From Kitasatospora phosalacinea (lineage in GTDB: Bacteria; Actinomycetota; Actinomycetes; Streptomycetales; Streptomycetaceae), in the NCBI RefSeq assembly GCF_030268885.1, contig NZ_BSSA01000039.1, positions 1-64,000 on the forward strand: DNA of 64,000 nucleotides. Reading direction: 5' to 3'. The notes under the pieces are model-generated. The model was given only the letters and a program-made list of their open reading frames with translations, was not told the DNA's origin and did not search any database. Numbering within the stretch: position 1 is the stretch's first letter; every line of letters begins with the position of its first letter. The translations under genes and the position numbers were made by a program. Shown here in pieces: positions 53,504-62,714 of the stretch.

Positions 53504-55333
53504 GTGACATCCACACTCCAGCGGTGGTCGCAACGCTTCCTCGCCGTGATGACCAGCCTTCTCTGCGCGGTGGCGTTCCTCCCGGCCGCGGCCCGGGCGG
53601 ACAACCCGATCGTCCAGCACGTCTACACCGCCGACCCGGCGCCGCTGGTCTACAACGGCCGGGTCTACCTGTACACCGGGCACGACGAGGACAACTCGAC
53701 GACCTTCACGATGCGCGACTGGCGGGTGTGGTCCTCGTCGGACATGGTGAACTGGACCGATCACGGCTCGCCGATGAGCCTGGCGACCTTCAGCTGGGCC
53801 GGTTCGGACGCCTGGGCGGGCCAGGCCGTCCACCGCAACGGCAAGTTCTACTGGTACGTGCCGGTGCGCATGACCAACGGGTCGCAGGCCATCGGCGTCG
53901 GGGTCTCGGACAGCCCCACCGGGCCGTTCCACGACGCGCTCGGCCACCCGCTGATCCAGAACGCCGAGATCGACCCCACCGTCTTCGTCGACGACGACGG
54001 GCAGGCCTACCTGTACTACGGGAACCCGCGGCTGTGGTACGTGCGGCTCAACGCCGACATGATCTCGTACTCCGGCAGCCCGACGCAGGTACCGCTGACC
54101 ACCGCGGGGTTCGGCACCCGCACGGGAGACGCGAACCGGCCGACCCTGTACGAGGAGGGCCCGTGGTTCTACAAGCGCAACGGCCTGTACTACATGGTGT
54201 TCGCGGCGAAGTGCTGCTCCGAGTTCATCGCCTACTCCACCTCGCCCGGCCCGACCGGGCCGTGGACCTACCGCGGCACCATCATGCCCACGCAGGGCAG
54301 TAGCTTCACCAACCACGTCGGCATCGTCGACTTCAACGGCGGCTCGTACTTCTTCTACCACAACGGCGCCCTGCCGGGCGGCGGTGGCTACACCCGGTCG
54401 GTCGCGGTGGAGAAGTTCGCCTACAACGCCGACGGCACCATCCCGACCATCACCATGACGACGGCCGGGGTGCCGCAGGTCGGCACGCTCGACCCCTACG
54501 TCCGTCAGGAGGCCGAGACCATCGCGTGGGGCAGCGGCATCGAGACCGAACCCTCCAGCGAGGGCGGGACGGACGTCGGCTGGATCGAGAACGGCGACTA
54601 CACCAAGGTCAAGGGCGCGGCCTTCGGCACCGGTGCCACCTCGTTCACCGCCAGGGTGGCCTCGGGCGCCGGCGGCGGCCGGATCGAGTTGCACCTGGAC
54701 GGCGTCACCGGGCCGACGGTCGGGACCTGCACCGTGCCGGGCACCGGGGGCTGGCAGACCTGGAGCACGGTCTCGTGCCCCGTCACCGGTGCGACCGGGA
54801 CCCACGACCTGTACCTGCGGTTCGTCGGCGGCAGCGGGTACCTGTTCAACCTGGACTGGTGGCAGTTCGCCTCCGGCCGGTCCGCCTTCTCGTCGACCGC
54901 GGTCGCCCAGCACAGCGGGTACTGCCTGGACGACCCCGACCTGAGCACCGCCGACGGCACGCAGTACCGGCAGTACACCTGCGGCGCCGGTGACGGGCAG
55001 CAGTTCGACTTCCGCCCGGTGCAGGGGGCGGCGGACACCTACTCCGTGGTGAACCGCCACAGCGGCAAGTGCCTCGACGTCGCCGGCGCCTCCACCGCGG
55101 ACGGGGCGGTGGTCGAGCAGTGGACCTGCCACGGCGGCACGAACCAGCAGTTCACGCTGCGGCAGGCCGCCGCCGCCGACTACCAGCTCGTCGCGGTGCA
55201 CAGCGGCAAGTGCGTGGACGTCAGCGGGATCTCCACCGCCGTCGGAGCACTCGTCCACCAGTGGACCTGTGACCCGGCCAGTGCCCTGACCACCAAGAAG
55301 AACCAGGTCTGGCGCCTGAGCGGCAAGAGCTGA
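53504..55333 (+). CDS. Secreted GH43 glycosidase with CBM6 and ricin-B lectin domains
   Basis: This 609-aa exoenzyme has a Sec-type signal peptide (hydrophobic core FLAVMTSLLCAVAFLPAAA, cut near ARA/D). A five-bladed GH43 catalytic domain (about 38-330) follows, with Asp in TADPAPLVYNG, Asp in NAEIDPTVF and the general acid Glu in YEEGPWFYK. A CBM6-like domain (about 332-460; QEAETIAWGSGIE) and a C-terminal ricin-type beta-trefoil (about 465-609, HSGKCLDV/VDV and QWTC repeats) complete it. It probably cleaves arabinan- or xylan-type side chains. The GTG at 53504 gives a proper signal peptide; no strong ribosome site is seen. Confidence 0.93.
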   Translation: MTSTLQRWSQRFLAVMTSLLCAVAFLPAAARADNPIVQHVYTADPAPLVYNGRVYLYTGHDEDNSTTFTMRDWRVWSSSDMVNWTDHGSPMSLATFSWAGSDAWAGQAVHRNGKFYWYVPVRMTNGSQAIGVGVSDSPTGPFHDALGHPLIQNAEIDPTVFVDDDGQAYLYYGNPRLWYVRLNADMISYSGSPTQVPLTTAGFGTRTGDANRPTLYEEGPWFYKRNGLYYMVFAAKCCSEFIAYSTSPGPTGPWTYRGTIMPTQGSSFTNHVGIVDFNGGSYFFYHNGALPGGGGYTRSVAVEKFAYNADGTIPTITMTTAGVPQVGTLDPYVRQEAETIAWGSGIETEPSSEGGTDVGWIENGDYTKVKGAAFGTGATSFTARVASGAGGGRIELHLDGVTGPTVGTCTVPGTGGWQTWSTVSCPVTGATGTHDLYLRFVGGSGYLFNLDWWQFASGRSAFSSTAVAQHSGYCLDDPDLSTADGTQYRQYTCGAGDGQQFDFRPVQGAADTYSVVNRHSGKCLDVAGASTADGAVVEQWTCHGGTNQQFTLRQAAAADYQLVAVHSGKCVDVSGISTAVGALVHQWTCDPASALTTKKNQVWRLSGKS

Positions 55334-55401
55334 ACCGGCGGGGCGGGGCGGCCGGAACGGGAGCGCACCACGGCGGTCCGGTGGGACGGGATACTGCTGC
55401 A

Positions 55402-56643
55402 ATGTCAGACCATCGGACCGTCGCTCCGGTCGGGCTCGCCCCGGCCCAGCCCCCCGCCCCGCTGCCGGACCGGCCCTCGCTGCGGCGGGACGTCTCGCTG
55501 CCCGCCCTGCTGGCAGGGCTGGTGTGCATCGCCGTCTCCTTCTCCGGCCCGCTGGTCGTCGTGCTCGCCGCGGCCGCCGCCGGGCACCTGGACCGGGCGC
55601 ACACCTCCTCCTGGATCTGGGCGGTGTCGATCGGCAGCGGACTGAGCTGCCTGCTGCTCAGCTGGTGGACCCGCACCCCCGTGATCGCCGCCTGGTCGAC
55701 CCCCGGCGCGGCGCTGCTGGTCGGCAGCCTCGGCGCGTACCCCTACCCGGAGGCGGTCGGGGCGTTCCTGCTCAGCGCGGTGGCCGTCGCGCTGTTCGGC
55801 GCCACCGGCCTGTTCGGGCGGCTGATCAGGGCGATTCCGGTCGGCATCGTCAACGCCATGCTGGCCGGCATCCTGTTCACGTTCGGCGCGGGGATCTTCG
55901 CCGAACTGCACGCCGCCCCCGTCCTGGTGCTGGGCAGCTTCACCGTCTTCCTGCTGGCCAAGCGCCTCGTGCCGCGCTACGCCGTCCCGCTGGCGCTGCT
56001 CGCGGGCGCGCTGCTGGCCGCGGCCACCGTCGGACTCCCGCTGCACCTCGGCTCCGGCGGCCCCACCCGTCCCGTCTGGACCACCCCCGCGTTCTCCTGG
56101 TCCGCCGCCGTGGGCCTGGCGCTGCCGCTGACCATCGTCGCGCTGGCCTCGCAGAACGCCCCCGGCCTCGGCGTCATGCGGGCCTCCGGCTACCAGCCCG
56201 ACGACCGGCTGCTGGTCGGCGCGACGGGCGGCCTGTCGGTGCTGCTCGCCCCGTTCGGCTCGCCCGGCGTCAACCTGGCGGCGATCACCGCCGCGATCTG
56301 CACCAGCCCCGAGAGCCACCCCGACCCCCGCCGGCGGTACGTGGCCGGGATGGCCACCGGGGTGCTCTACCTGCTGGTCGGCAGCTTCGGCGGGGTCCTG
56401 GTCAGCCTGTTCACCGGCCTGCCGCACGCCCTGATCGCGGTGATCGCCGGCGTCGCCCTGCTGGCCTCCTTCCAGGGCAGCCTGGCCGCCGCGGTCGCGG
56501 AGGAGCGGGGCCGGGACGGTGCGGTGGTCACCTTCCTGGCCACCGCCTCCGGCATGACCCTGTTCGGCATCGGCGCCCCGTTCTGGGGCCTCCTGCTGGG
56601 CCTGGGCACCCACGCCGTCCTGACGTACCGTCACCGGGGCTGA
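55402..56643 (+). CDS. BenE-like benzoate/H+ symporter family protein
   Basis: This 413-aa membrane protein has about twelve TM segments and the BenE-type features AWSTPGAALLVGSLG, FGSPGVNLAAITAAICTSPESHPDP and LASQNAPGLGVMRASGY. Family members import benzoate or related aromatic acids with protons. The ATG at 55402 is only six bases after a GATACT -10-like hexamer, so it may be leaderless. No aromatic-degradation genes are next to it, so the substrate is uncertain. Confidence 0.88.
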   Translation: MSDHRTVAPVGLAPAQPPAPLPDRPSLRRDVSLPALLAGLVCIAVSFSGPLVVVLAAAAAGHLDRAHTSSWIWAVSIGSGLSCLLLSWWTRTPVIAAWSTPGAALLVGSLGAYPYPEAVGAFLLSAVAVALFGATGLFGRLIRAIPVGIVNAMLAGILFTFGAGIFAELHAAPVLVLGSFTVFLLAKRLVPRYAVPLALLAGALLAAATVGLPLHLGSGGPTRPVWTTPAFSWSAAVGLALPLTIVALASQNAPGLGVMRASGYQPDDRLLVGATGGLSVLLAPFGSPGVNLAAITAAICTSPESHPDPRRRYVAGMATGVLYLLVGSFGGVLVSLFTGLPHALIAVIAGVALLASFQGSLAAAVAEERGRDGAVVTFLATASGMTLFGIGAPFWGLLLGLGTHAVLTYRHRG

Positions 56644-56709
56644 TCCGTAAGGACACTGACGCCATCCCGCCCGCCCCGCTCCCACCGCGCGGGTGCGGGG
56701 AGGGGCGGA

Positions 56710-57318
56710 TCAGCCGCCGACGCCCAGCTGGGCCAGCAGGGTCTCGTTGTCCTCGACGTGCCAGTCCTCGACGATCCGGTCGGTGCCGACGTGCTGGATG
56801 TCGATGGCGTTGAACTCGACGTCCTGGCCCCGGCCCCGGACGCCGTGGAAGGTCCCGGTGAAGTGCCCGCGGAAGACCAGCCGGGCGGTGATCTCGTCGC
56901 CGGTGACCAGCAGGTCGGAGAGCTCGCAGGTCAGGTCCGGCACCGCGGCGCGGAAGTTCGCCGAGGCGGAGAGCGGTCCGGCGGGGCCCTGCGGACGGCC
57001 CGCGGGCAGGGTGTTGTCCCTGAACTGCGGGCTGACGGCGGCGTCCAGGTACTTCTGCTCCCCGGTGTTCCAGAAGGTGTACAACTGCTGGGCCAGGTGC
57101 ACCTCCTGGGCGGCCCGCCGCTCGCCGATCGAGCGGTCGACGGTGACCGCTCCGGGCAGGACCAGGCCGGGGGAGCGGTCGACCAGGCGCTGCGGCCAGG
57201 CGTGCGCGGCCGACGGGCGGCCGACGTCGTGGGCGCGGGCGGCGGCAGCGGTGCCGCCGCCCAGGCAGGCCACCGCGGCGACGAGGGCGGCGGTGCGGGC
57301 GAGAGCGTGCGAACGCAT
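56710..57318 (-). CDS. Secreted SnoaL-like (ester cyclase-type) protein
   Basis: This 202-aa protein has an N-terminal signal-peptide-like segment (ALVAAVACLGGGTAAAARA) followed by a SnoaL/NTF2-like alpha+beta-barrel domain (LYTFWNTGEQKYLDAAVSPQF, ITARLVFRGHFTGTF, FNAIDIQHVGTDRIVEDWHVED). Such domains include polyketide cyclases and many proteins without known activity. Export makes a role in polyketide cyclisation unlikely. GGAGGAAGGA precedes the ATG. Confidence 0.82.
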   Translation of the reverse strand: MRSHALARTAALVAAVACLGGGTAAAARAHDVGRPSAAHAWPQRLVDRSPGLVLPGAVTVDRSIGERRAAQEVHLAQQLYTFWNTGEQKYLDAAVSPQFRDNTLPAGRPQGPAGPLSASANFRAAVPDLTCELSDLLVTGDEITARLVFRGHFTGTFHGVRGRGQDVEFNAIDIQHVGTDRIVEDWHVEDNETLLAQLGVGG

Positions 57319-57659
57319 GGGAGTCCTTCCTCCGTGGAACGTCGGGACCGGCCGCCCGCCACTCGCGCGGCAGCCGCACTCCGACCCTCTCGCCGACCCC
57401 GGCCATGAGTCCAAGGCTTGCTTTCTACCCGAGCGATAAGAACCGCTCATGGCAACGGCGACGCCCCGGAGACCGGGAACCCGGCCACCACGGGCGGCAC
57501 CGGACCCTCCACCCGCCCGCGCGGGCGGAGGGTCCGCCCGCCGGGCGGGGGGCGGACGCGCGCGTTAGCGTGGGACCGGACCGAGACCGCGGCACCGCCC
57601 GGGTCTCGGCCCCGGTCGCGCTACCGGCGGCCGGACGGCGTCTTCCTCCTGGAGCTGAC
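57319..57659. other. Divergent intergenic region, nothing distinct
   Basis: This 341-bp gap lies between the SnoaL-like gene and the DUF6325-like gene. A short GAGCG/CGCTC inverted repeat lies near 57430-57450 and a TTAGCGT hexamer near 57564-57570. I see no gene. Confidence 0.5.
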
Positions 57660-58121
57660 GTGAACGACCGCCCGCACGACGTGGAAGAACTCGGCCCGAT
57701 CGACTACCTGGTGATCTCCTTCCCGGGCAGTCGGCTCACCGGCGAGGGCCTCCCGCTGCTCATCGACCTGGTCGACCGCGGGATCATCCGCGTCCTGGAC
57801 CTCACCTTCCTGCGCAAGGACGCCGACGGAACGGTCGGCGTCCTCCAGATCGCCGACCTGACGGGCGACGGCCGCCTCGACCTCGCCGTCTTCGAGGGCG
57901 CGTCCTCCGGCCTGCTCGGCGACACCGACCTCGCCGAGGCCGGTGCGCTCCTGGAGCCGGGCGACAGCGCCGCCGTCCTGCTCTACGAGAACCGGTGGGC
58001 AGCGCCCCTGGCCACTGCCCTGCGCCGGGCCGACGCCCGCATGATCGCGGGCGGGCGCATCCCGGTGCAGGACCTCGTCGAGGTCCTCGACGCGATCGAG
58101 TCACCCGGTTCGTCGAGCTGA
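57660..58121 (+). CDS. DUF6325-like small protein
   Basis: This 153-aa soluble protein has the pattern of an actinobacterial family found beside SHOCT proteins: GPIDYLVISFPGSRLTGEGL, IIRVLDLTFLRKD, AVLLYENRWAAPLATALRRADARMIAGGRIP. Its role is unknown; membrane-potential or stress links are speculative. The GTG start has GGAG five bases upstream. It is followed 49 bases later by a SHOCT-domain gene, probably in the same operon. Confidence 0.8.
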   Translation: MNDRPHDVEELGPIDYLVISFPGSRLTGEGLPLLIDLVDRGIIRVLDLTFLRKDADGTVGVLQIADLTGDGRLDLAVFEGASSGLLGDTDLAEAGALLEPGDSAAVLLYENRWAAPLATALRRADARMIAGGRIPVQDLVEVLDAIESPGSSS

Positions 58122-58170
58122 CCCCGGGGCCCGCCCGGCCCCGCCGTCCCACCCCCACAGGAGGAAGCAC

Positions 58171-58458
58171 ATGCCCGGACTTCTCCGCGGAGTGGCCCGT
58201 ACCGCCGTCGTCGCCGGGACCGCCACCGCCGTCTCGAACAGGGTCTCCCGGCGCCAAGCCGGCCGCTGGGCCCAGCAGGACACCCGGTACGTGCAGGTGC
58301 CCGACCCGGCCCCGCCCGCCCCCGCCCCTGCCGCGCCCGCTCCGTCGAGCATGGACCAGAAGCTGGAGCAGCTCCGGCAACTGGCGGAGCTCAAGGAGCA
58401 GGGCGTCCTCACCGACGACGAACTGGCCGCCCAGAAGGCACGGATCCTCGCCGGCTGA
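58171..58458 (+). CDS. SHOCT-domain protein
   Basis: This 95-aa protein has a short N-terminal region (LLRGVARTAVVAGTATAVSNRV), a Pro/Ala linker and a C-terminal SHOCT motif (KLEQLRQLAELKEQGVLTDDELAAQKARIL). SHOCT segments are short helical oligomerisation units. AGGAGGAA precedes the ATG. It probably works with the DUF6325-like protein upstream. Confidence 0.85.
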   Translation: MPGLLRGVARTAVVAGTATAVSNRVSRRQAGRWAQQDTRYVQVPDPAPPAPAPAAPAPSSMDQKLEQLRQLAELKEQGVLTDDELAAQKARILAG

Positions 58459-58529
58459 GACCGCGCCGCCCCGCCGCCGCGCGCGGACCGCTCCTGCGTC
58501 CGGGGCGGTCGGCGGAGGTGAACGGCACC

Positions 58530-58559
58530 GACGCCCCCGGCCCGCGGGCCGGGGGCGTC
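58530..58559. terminator. 30-bp palindromic terminator
   Basis: GACGCCCCCGGCCC and its exact complement (58530-58543, 58546-58559) are separated by two bases. It sits between the convergent SHOCT gene and the siderophore operon and can end both transcripts. Confidence 0.8.
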
Positions 58560-58567
58560 GAGGCGGG

Positions 58568-59779
58568 TCAGGGGGCGGCCGCCGAAGGGCCGGAGCCCTC
58601 GTCGGGGAGGTAGTGGAAGGCCGGGCGGGGGTGCATCAGGAACTCGTGGTGCGAGATGTTCCACGCGTAGGCGCCGGCCATCGCGAACAGCAGGCGGTCG
58701 CCGGCCCGCAGGGCCGCCACGGGGGTGCGGGAGGCCAGCACGTCCTTGGGGGTGCACAGCTGGCCGGAGACGGTGACGGGGGCGTCGGTGACGCCGGGGC
58801 GCGGCCAGGGGTGCGGCCAGGGGTCGACGGGCAGGACGGTGAAGGGCTGCGAGTGCCCGCGGGTGGCGGGGGTGCGCAGGTGGTGGGTGCCGCCGCGGAC
58901 GACGGCGAAGTCCTCGCCGTGGCTGCGCTTCACGTCCAGGACCTCGGTGGCGTACCAGCCGCAGTGCGCGGTCAGGGCGCGGCCCGGTTCGATGCGCAGC
59001 GTCAGGGACGGGTGGCGGCCGAGCAGTTCGGCCAGGCCCCGGCCGAAGGCGGGCCAGTCGAAGCGGGCGTCGGGGTCGTCGTAGTCGACGGCCATGCCGC
59101 CGCCGACGTTCACCTCCTCCAGGGCCAGGCCGTGCCGGGCGGCGAGGGCCGCCGACCAGTCGACGACCCGTTGGGCGACGCGCAGGTGCTCGGCGGCGGA
59201 CAGGCCGCTGGCCAGGTGGGCGTGGACGCCGCGCAGCCGCAGGCGGGCGGCGCCGGGGGAGGCGAGCAGGGCCAGGCACCGCTCGACCCGTTCCGGGTCC
59301 AGACCGAACGGGGTGGGGCGGCCGCCCATCGCCAGCGCGACCCCCGCCAGGTCGCCGTCGCCGACCGGCAGGTTGACCCGCAGCAGCACGTCCACCGGGC
59401 GGTCGGCGGCCGCGGCCGCCGCGGCGAGCAGGTGCAGTTCGCGCTCGCTCTCCACGTGCCAGCGGTGGACGGCGGGCAGCCGGAGCGCTGCGGCGATCTC
59501 CTCCGGGGACTTGCCCGGGCCGCCGAACGCCAGCGGCGCGTCCGGCACGGTGGCGTGCACGTGGGTCAACTCGCCGCCGGAGGAGACCTCGTAGCCGTCC
59601 ACCAGCCCGTGCAGCGCGGCCAGTACCGGCCCCTCCGGGTTGGCCTTGGCCGCGTAGTACAGCTCGACCCGCTCGGGCAGCGCGGCCCGGACCTCGCGGA
59701 CGTGCGCCCGCAGCGCCGCCAGGTCGTAGAGGTAGGCCGGGAGTTCGGTCAGGGCGGCGGCCGTCGTCGGGACGTTCAC
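58568..59779 (-). CDS. PLP-dependent decarboxylase, DAP-decarboxylase fold (SbnH-like)
   Basis: This 403-aa enzyme has the alanine-racemase/diaminopimelate-decarboxylase fold III. The Schiff-base Lys lies in YYAAKANPEG, the glycine-rich phosphate loop in NVGGGMAVDYDD, EPGRALT follows, and the second-subunit Cys is in GQLCTPKDV. It ends with AYAWNISHHEFLMHP. In staphyloferrin B synthesis SbnH decarboxylates a citryl-diaminopropionate intermediate; SfaC of staphyloferrin A is a related racemase-like protein. The GTG start overlaps the upstream siderophore synthetase stop. It is the last gene of the operon. Confidence 0.85.
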   Translation of the reverse strand: MNVPTTAAALTELPAYLYDLAALRAHVREVRAALPERVELYYAAKANPEGPVLAALHGLVDGYEVSSGGELTHVHATVPDAPLAFGGPGKSPEEIAAALRLPAVHRWHVESERELHLLAAAAAAADRPVDVLLRVNLPVGDGDLAGVALAMGGRPTPFGLDPERVERCLALLASPGAARLRLRGVHAHLASGLSAAEHLRVAQRVVDWSAALAARHGLALEEVNVGGGMAVDYDDPDARFDWPAFGRGLAELLGRHPSLTLRIEPGRALTAHCGWYATEVLDVKRSHGEDFAVVRGGTHHLRTPATRGHSQPFTVLPVDPWPHPWPRPGVTDAPVTVSGQLCTPKDVLASRTPVAALRAGDRLLFAMAGAYAWNISHHEFLMHPRPAFHYLPDEGSGPSAAAP

Positions 59780-61509
59780 GCGCACTCCTTCGCAGAGACG
59801 GGGGCGGGGGCGGCGCCGGCCGGGATCGACAGCGGCGAGGCCAGCGGGACGTACCCGGCCTCGCGGTCCGGGCGGCGGCTCCACCGGGTGAGCAGGTTGG
59901 CCTTGGCGGGCAGCGGGACCCCGGCCAGCAGCGCGGCCAGCCGGGGCGGGCAGCCGTGCGCGGCGGCGTACTGCGCCAGCACGGCCCGGACCTCCTCCCA
60001 GAGGGTGGCCTCCAGGTCGGGGTGCCGGTCGGCGAGGGCGGCCAGCAGCTCGGCGAGGTGGTTGACCACCAGGCAGTACACGACGCGGTCCCAGCCGCGC
60101 TGCGCGTCGTACGTCATCGGCCCGGCGGTGTCGCCGGGGAGCGCGGCGAGCGCGGCGGCGTGGTGCTCGGGCAGCAGCTTGGTGCCCTCCAGGTCGCGGA
60201 ACAGCACCTGGGCGGGGCGGCCCTCGCCGTCCACGCAGACCAGCACGTTCTGCAGGTGCGGTTCCAGGACGACGCCGTGGTCGAAGTACGCGGCCAGCAC
60301 CGGCGGGACGACCAGCCGCAGGTAGGCGGCCCACCAGGCGCGGGCCCCCGCGGCGTCCCGCCCGGCGGGCAGCGCGCCGACGTGGGCCGAGCTGGTCGGG
60401 TACTCGTCGGCGACCGCCCCGGCCAGCAGCGGGGTCAGGCCGGGGCGGACGACCCCGTCCAGCCCCTCGCGCACGATCAACCCGAACCCCTCGTACAGCG
60501 CGAGGTCCGGCGCGCCGTCCGGGCCGGGCAGCGCCAGCGTGCGGAACGCGGGCTCGCGCAGCACCGCGCTGCCGGGGAAGCGGCGGGCCAGGTCGGCGAG
60601 GGGTTCGGCGAGCAGCCGGGTCAGGGTGACGGCCCCGGTCAGCTCGTACGCGGAGTTCTTGCGCAGGCAGTTGGTGATCCGCACGTTCAGGCTGAACTTC
60701 AGGAACGCGCCCCCGCCGTACAGGGTGCGCACCGAGGCGGTGGCCGCGTACGGGGCGCCGCCCTCGCCGAGGTCGAGCACGTCGCCGCGGGCCAGCGCGG
60801 CGGTGAACAGCGGGTGGTCGGCGAGCAGCCGGTACTGCCAGGGGTGGGCGGGCAGCAGGGTGTAGCCCTCCGGCACCGGGCGCAGCGCGTCCAGGCGGGC
60901 GAGCGCGGCCGGGTCGGCGGTGTCCTGCGCGACGTACTCGGTGCGCACGGCGAGGTGCCGCAGGCGGAACGCGGCCCGGGCCTCGGGGGCGTAGTCGGAC
61001 CAGGAACCGCTCGGCGCGGACCGGGACTTGGGCGCGGGGTGGAAGCGGTGGCCGAAGAGCAGCGCCTGCTCCGACTCCAGGTACCGGTCGCCGCCGGGGG
61101 CCGGGCGCCCGGCGAGGGCGGTGGCCACCACCCGGTGGCTGGAGGCGACCTGGTCGAGGAACTCCTCGTTGGCGACGCCGGTGCGCAGGGTCAGCTCGGC
61201 GCGGACGTGCCCGGCCAGCTCGCGCCAGCCCAACTCCCGCCAGCCGCCCGGCACCTGCTCGCTGACCGGGCCGGTGAAGCGGTGCGCGCCCAGCAGCGAG
61301 GTGCGGCGCAGCGCGACGCGCAGCAGCACCCCGCGCCGGGGCAGCCGCAGCAGCAGGGCGCCGTCGGTGACGGCGGTCTGGTGCTCGGGCCCGGAGACCT
61401 CGCGCAGCAGGCAGTTGAGCAGGGTGTGGGCGACGGCGTCGTCGGCGGAGGGCAGGGCGTCCGGGGCCGGGGCCGCGGCGGTCGGACGGCGGTCGGTCTG
61501 CGTGGTCAT
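59776..61509 (-). CDS. NIS siderophore synthetase (IucA/IucC family) 2
   Basis: This 577-aa protein is an NRPS-independent siderophore synthetase, which adenylates a carboxylate (often citrate) and joins it to an amine or alcohol. Family motifs include GHRFHPAPKSRSG-like GHRFHPAPKSR, LLPAHPWQY, SVRTLYGG, KFSLNVRITNCLRKN, and VVLEPHLQN followed by RDLEGT. The fold ends in a FhuF-like ferric reductase region in some members; here the C-terminus has VVYCLVVNHLAELL. It overlaps its neighbours on both sides by four bases. Confidence 0.95.
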   Translation of the reverse strand: MTTQTDRRPTAAAPAPDALPSADDAVAHTLLNCLLREVSGPEHQTAVTDGALLLRLPRRGVLLRVALRRTSLLGAHRFTGPVSEQVPGGWRELGWRELAGHVRAELTLRTGVANEEFLDQVASSHRVVATALAGRPAPGGDRYLESEQALLFGHRFHPAPKSRSAPSGSWSDYAPEARAAFRLRHLAVRTEYVAQDTADPAALARLDALRPVPEGYTLLPAHPWQYRLLADHPLFTAALARGDVLDLGEGGAPYAATASVRTLYGGGAFLKFSLNVRITNCLRKNSAYELTGAVTLTRLLAEPLADLARRFPGSAVLREPAFRTLALPGPDGAPDLALYEGFGLIVREGLDGVVRPGLTPLLAGAVADEYPTSSAHVGALPAGRDAAGARAWWAAYLRLVVPPVLAAYFDHGVVLEPHLQNVLVCVDGEGRPAQVLFRDLEGTKLLPEHHAAALAALPGDTAGPMTYDAQRGWDRVVYCLVVNHLAELLAALADRHPDLEATLWEEVRAVLAQYAAAHGCPPRLAALLAGVPLPAKANLLTRWSRRPDREAGYVPLASPLSIPAGAAPAPVSAKECA

Positions 61510-62714
61510 CGGGGGCTCCAGCGGGTCAGCAGGACGAGGACGGCGGCGAGCGCGGCCGCGGCGGTACCGGCGAGCACGGGGGCGGTCGGGCCGAAGGCGC
61601 CGTTGACCACGGCGGCCACCGCGCCCGCGGCGACCGCGCCGCCCTTGGAGACCAGCTCCAGGGTGCCGAACATCCGCCCCGGGGCCCGGCCTTCGGCGGC
61701 GGCCGCGGCCAGCACGGACAGGCAGACCAGCCCGAGCGTCAGACCGGCGCCCAGGACCGCCCGGGCGAGGACGAGGGCGGGCAGCGCGTGGGCGGCGCCG
61801 TGCCCGGCGAGGCCGAGGCCGACCAGGGCGAAGGAGGCCAGCAGGCCGGTGCGCGGCCGCTGGTGGAACAGGTGGTGCACCCGCCCGGCGGTGAGCAGGT
61901 ACACCAGGTGCGGCAGGGCGAACAGCACGCCCGCCACGGTGCCGGAGACACCGGGCAGGCGCTGCTCGACCAGCGCGACCAGGTAGGGGAAGGAGACGAC
62001 GGTGGCGAAGACGAACGCGAACTCGAAGGCGTACAGCAGCCGCAGCAGCCGCACCGGCGCCGGACCGGCGGGCTGCTCGGCCGCCCCGCCGCCCGCCGGG
62101 CGCGCGGGCTCGGGCTCGGGCAGGAAGGCCAGCAGGACGGCCGCCGCCAGCGGCAGCACGGCCATCAGCAGGTACTGCCGGTGCGGCGGGAGCCACGGCG
62201 AGAGCGCACCGACCAGGACCGGCGCGGCGACCAGCGAGGCCCGCGCGCTGCCCTGCATCAGGGTGAGCGCCCGGGACAGGTCGGAGCCGCGCAGCGCCGC
62301 CCCGAGGTAGCCGTTGGTGGCGGCGAAGGTGCCGCCGAGGAAGCCCTGCAGGACGAGCGCGGCGGTGAAGGCGGGCAGCGAGTCGGCGGCGCCCGCCAGC
62401 AGGAAGGAGACGGTGAGCCCGAGTTGGGCGCGCAGCAGCAGCCGCTTGCGGCCGAACCGGTCCGCCAGCCGCCCCCACAGCGGCGCGCCGAGGGCGCTGA
62501 ACACGGTCGGCACGACGTACAGCAGCCCGGCCCAGTGCCCCTCGCGGTCGCCCAGCGCGGGCAGGATCTCGGTCAGGTACGGCGGCAGGCCGAGCGCCGC
62601 GAACGAGGCGACGAAGTAGCAGGCGGCCACGCCGTGCACCTGGCGGCGGTTCAGGCCGCCGCCGTCGGGCCGCGCGGCGGCGCGGGCGCCGCGTTCCAGT
62701 GCGCCGGTGCTCAC
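61506..62714 (-). CDS. MFS transporter, probable siderophore exporter
   Basis: This 402-aa protein has about twelve TM segments and the MFS loop GRLADRFGRKRLLL. It lies between the two siderophore synthetases with four-base overlaps at both ends, so export of the siderophore is the natural role, as for SbnD or SfaA. The GTG start overlaps the stop of the upstream synthetase. Confidence 0.9.
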   Translation of the reverse strand: MSTGALERGARAAARPDGGGLNRRQVHGVAACYFVASFAALGLPPYLTEILPALGDREGHWAGLLYVVPTVFSALGAPLWGRLADRFGRKRLLLRAQLGLTVSFLLAGAADSLPAFTAALVLQGFLGGTFAATNGYLGAALRGSDLSRALTLMQGSARASLVAAPVLVGALSPWLPPHRQYLLMAVLPLAAAVLLAFLPEPEPARPAGGGAAEQPAGPAPVRLLRLLYAFEFAFVFATVVSFPYLVALVEQRLPGVSGTVAGVLFALPHLVYLLTAGRVHHLFHQRPRTGLLASFALVGLGLAGHGAAHALPALVLARAVLGAGLTLGLVCLSVLAAAAAEGRAPGRMFGTLELVSKGGAVAAGAVAAVVNGAFGPTAPVLAGTAAAALAAVLVLLTRWSPR

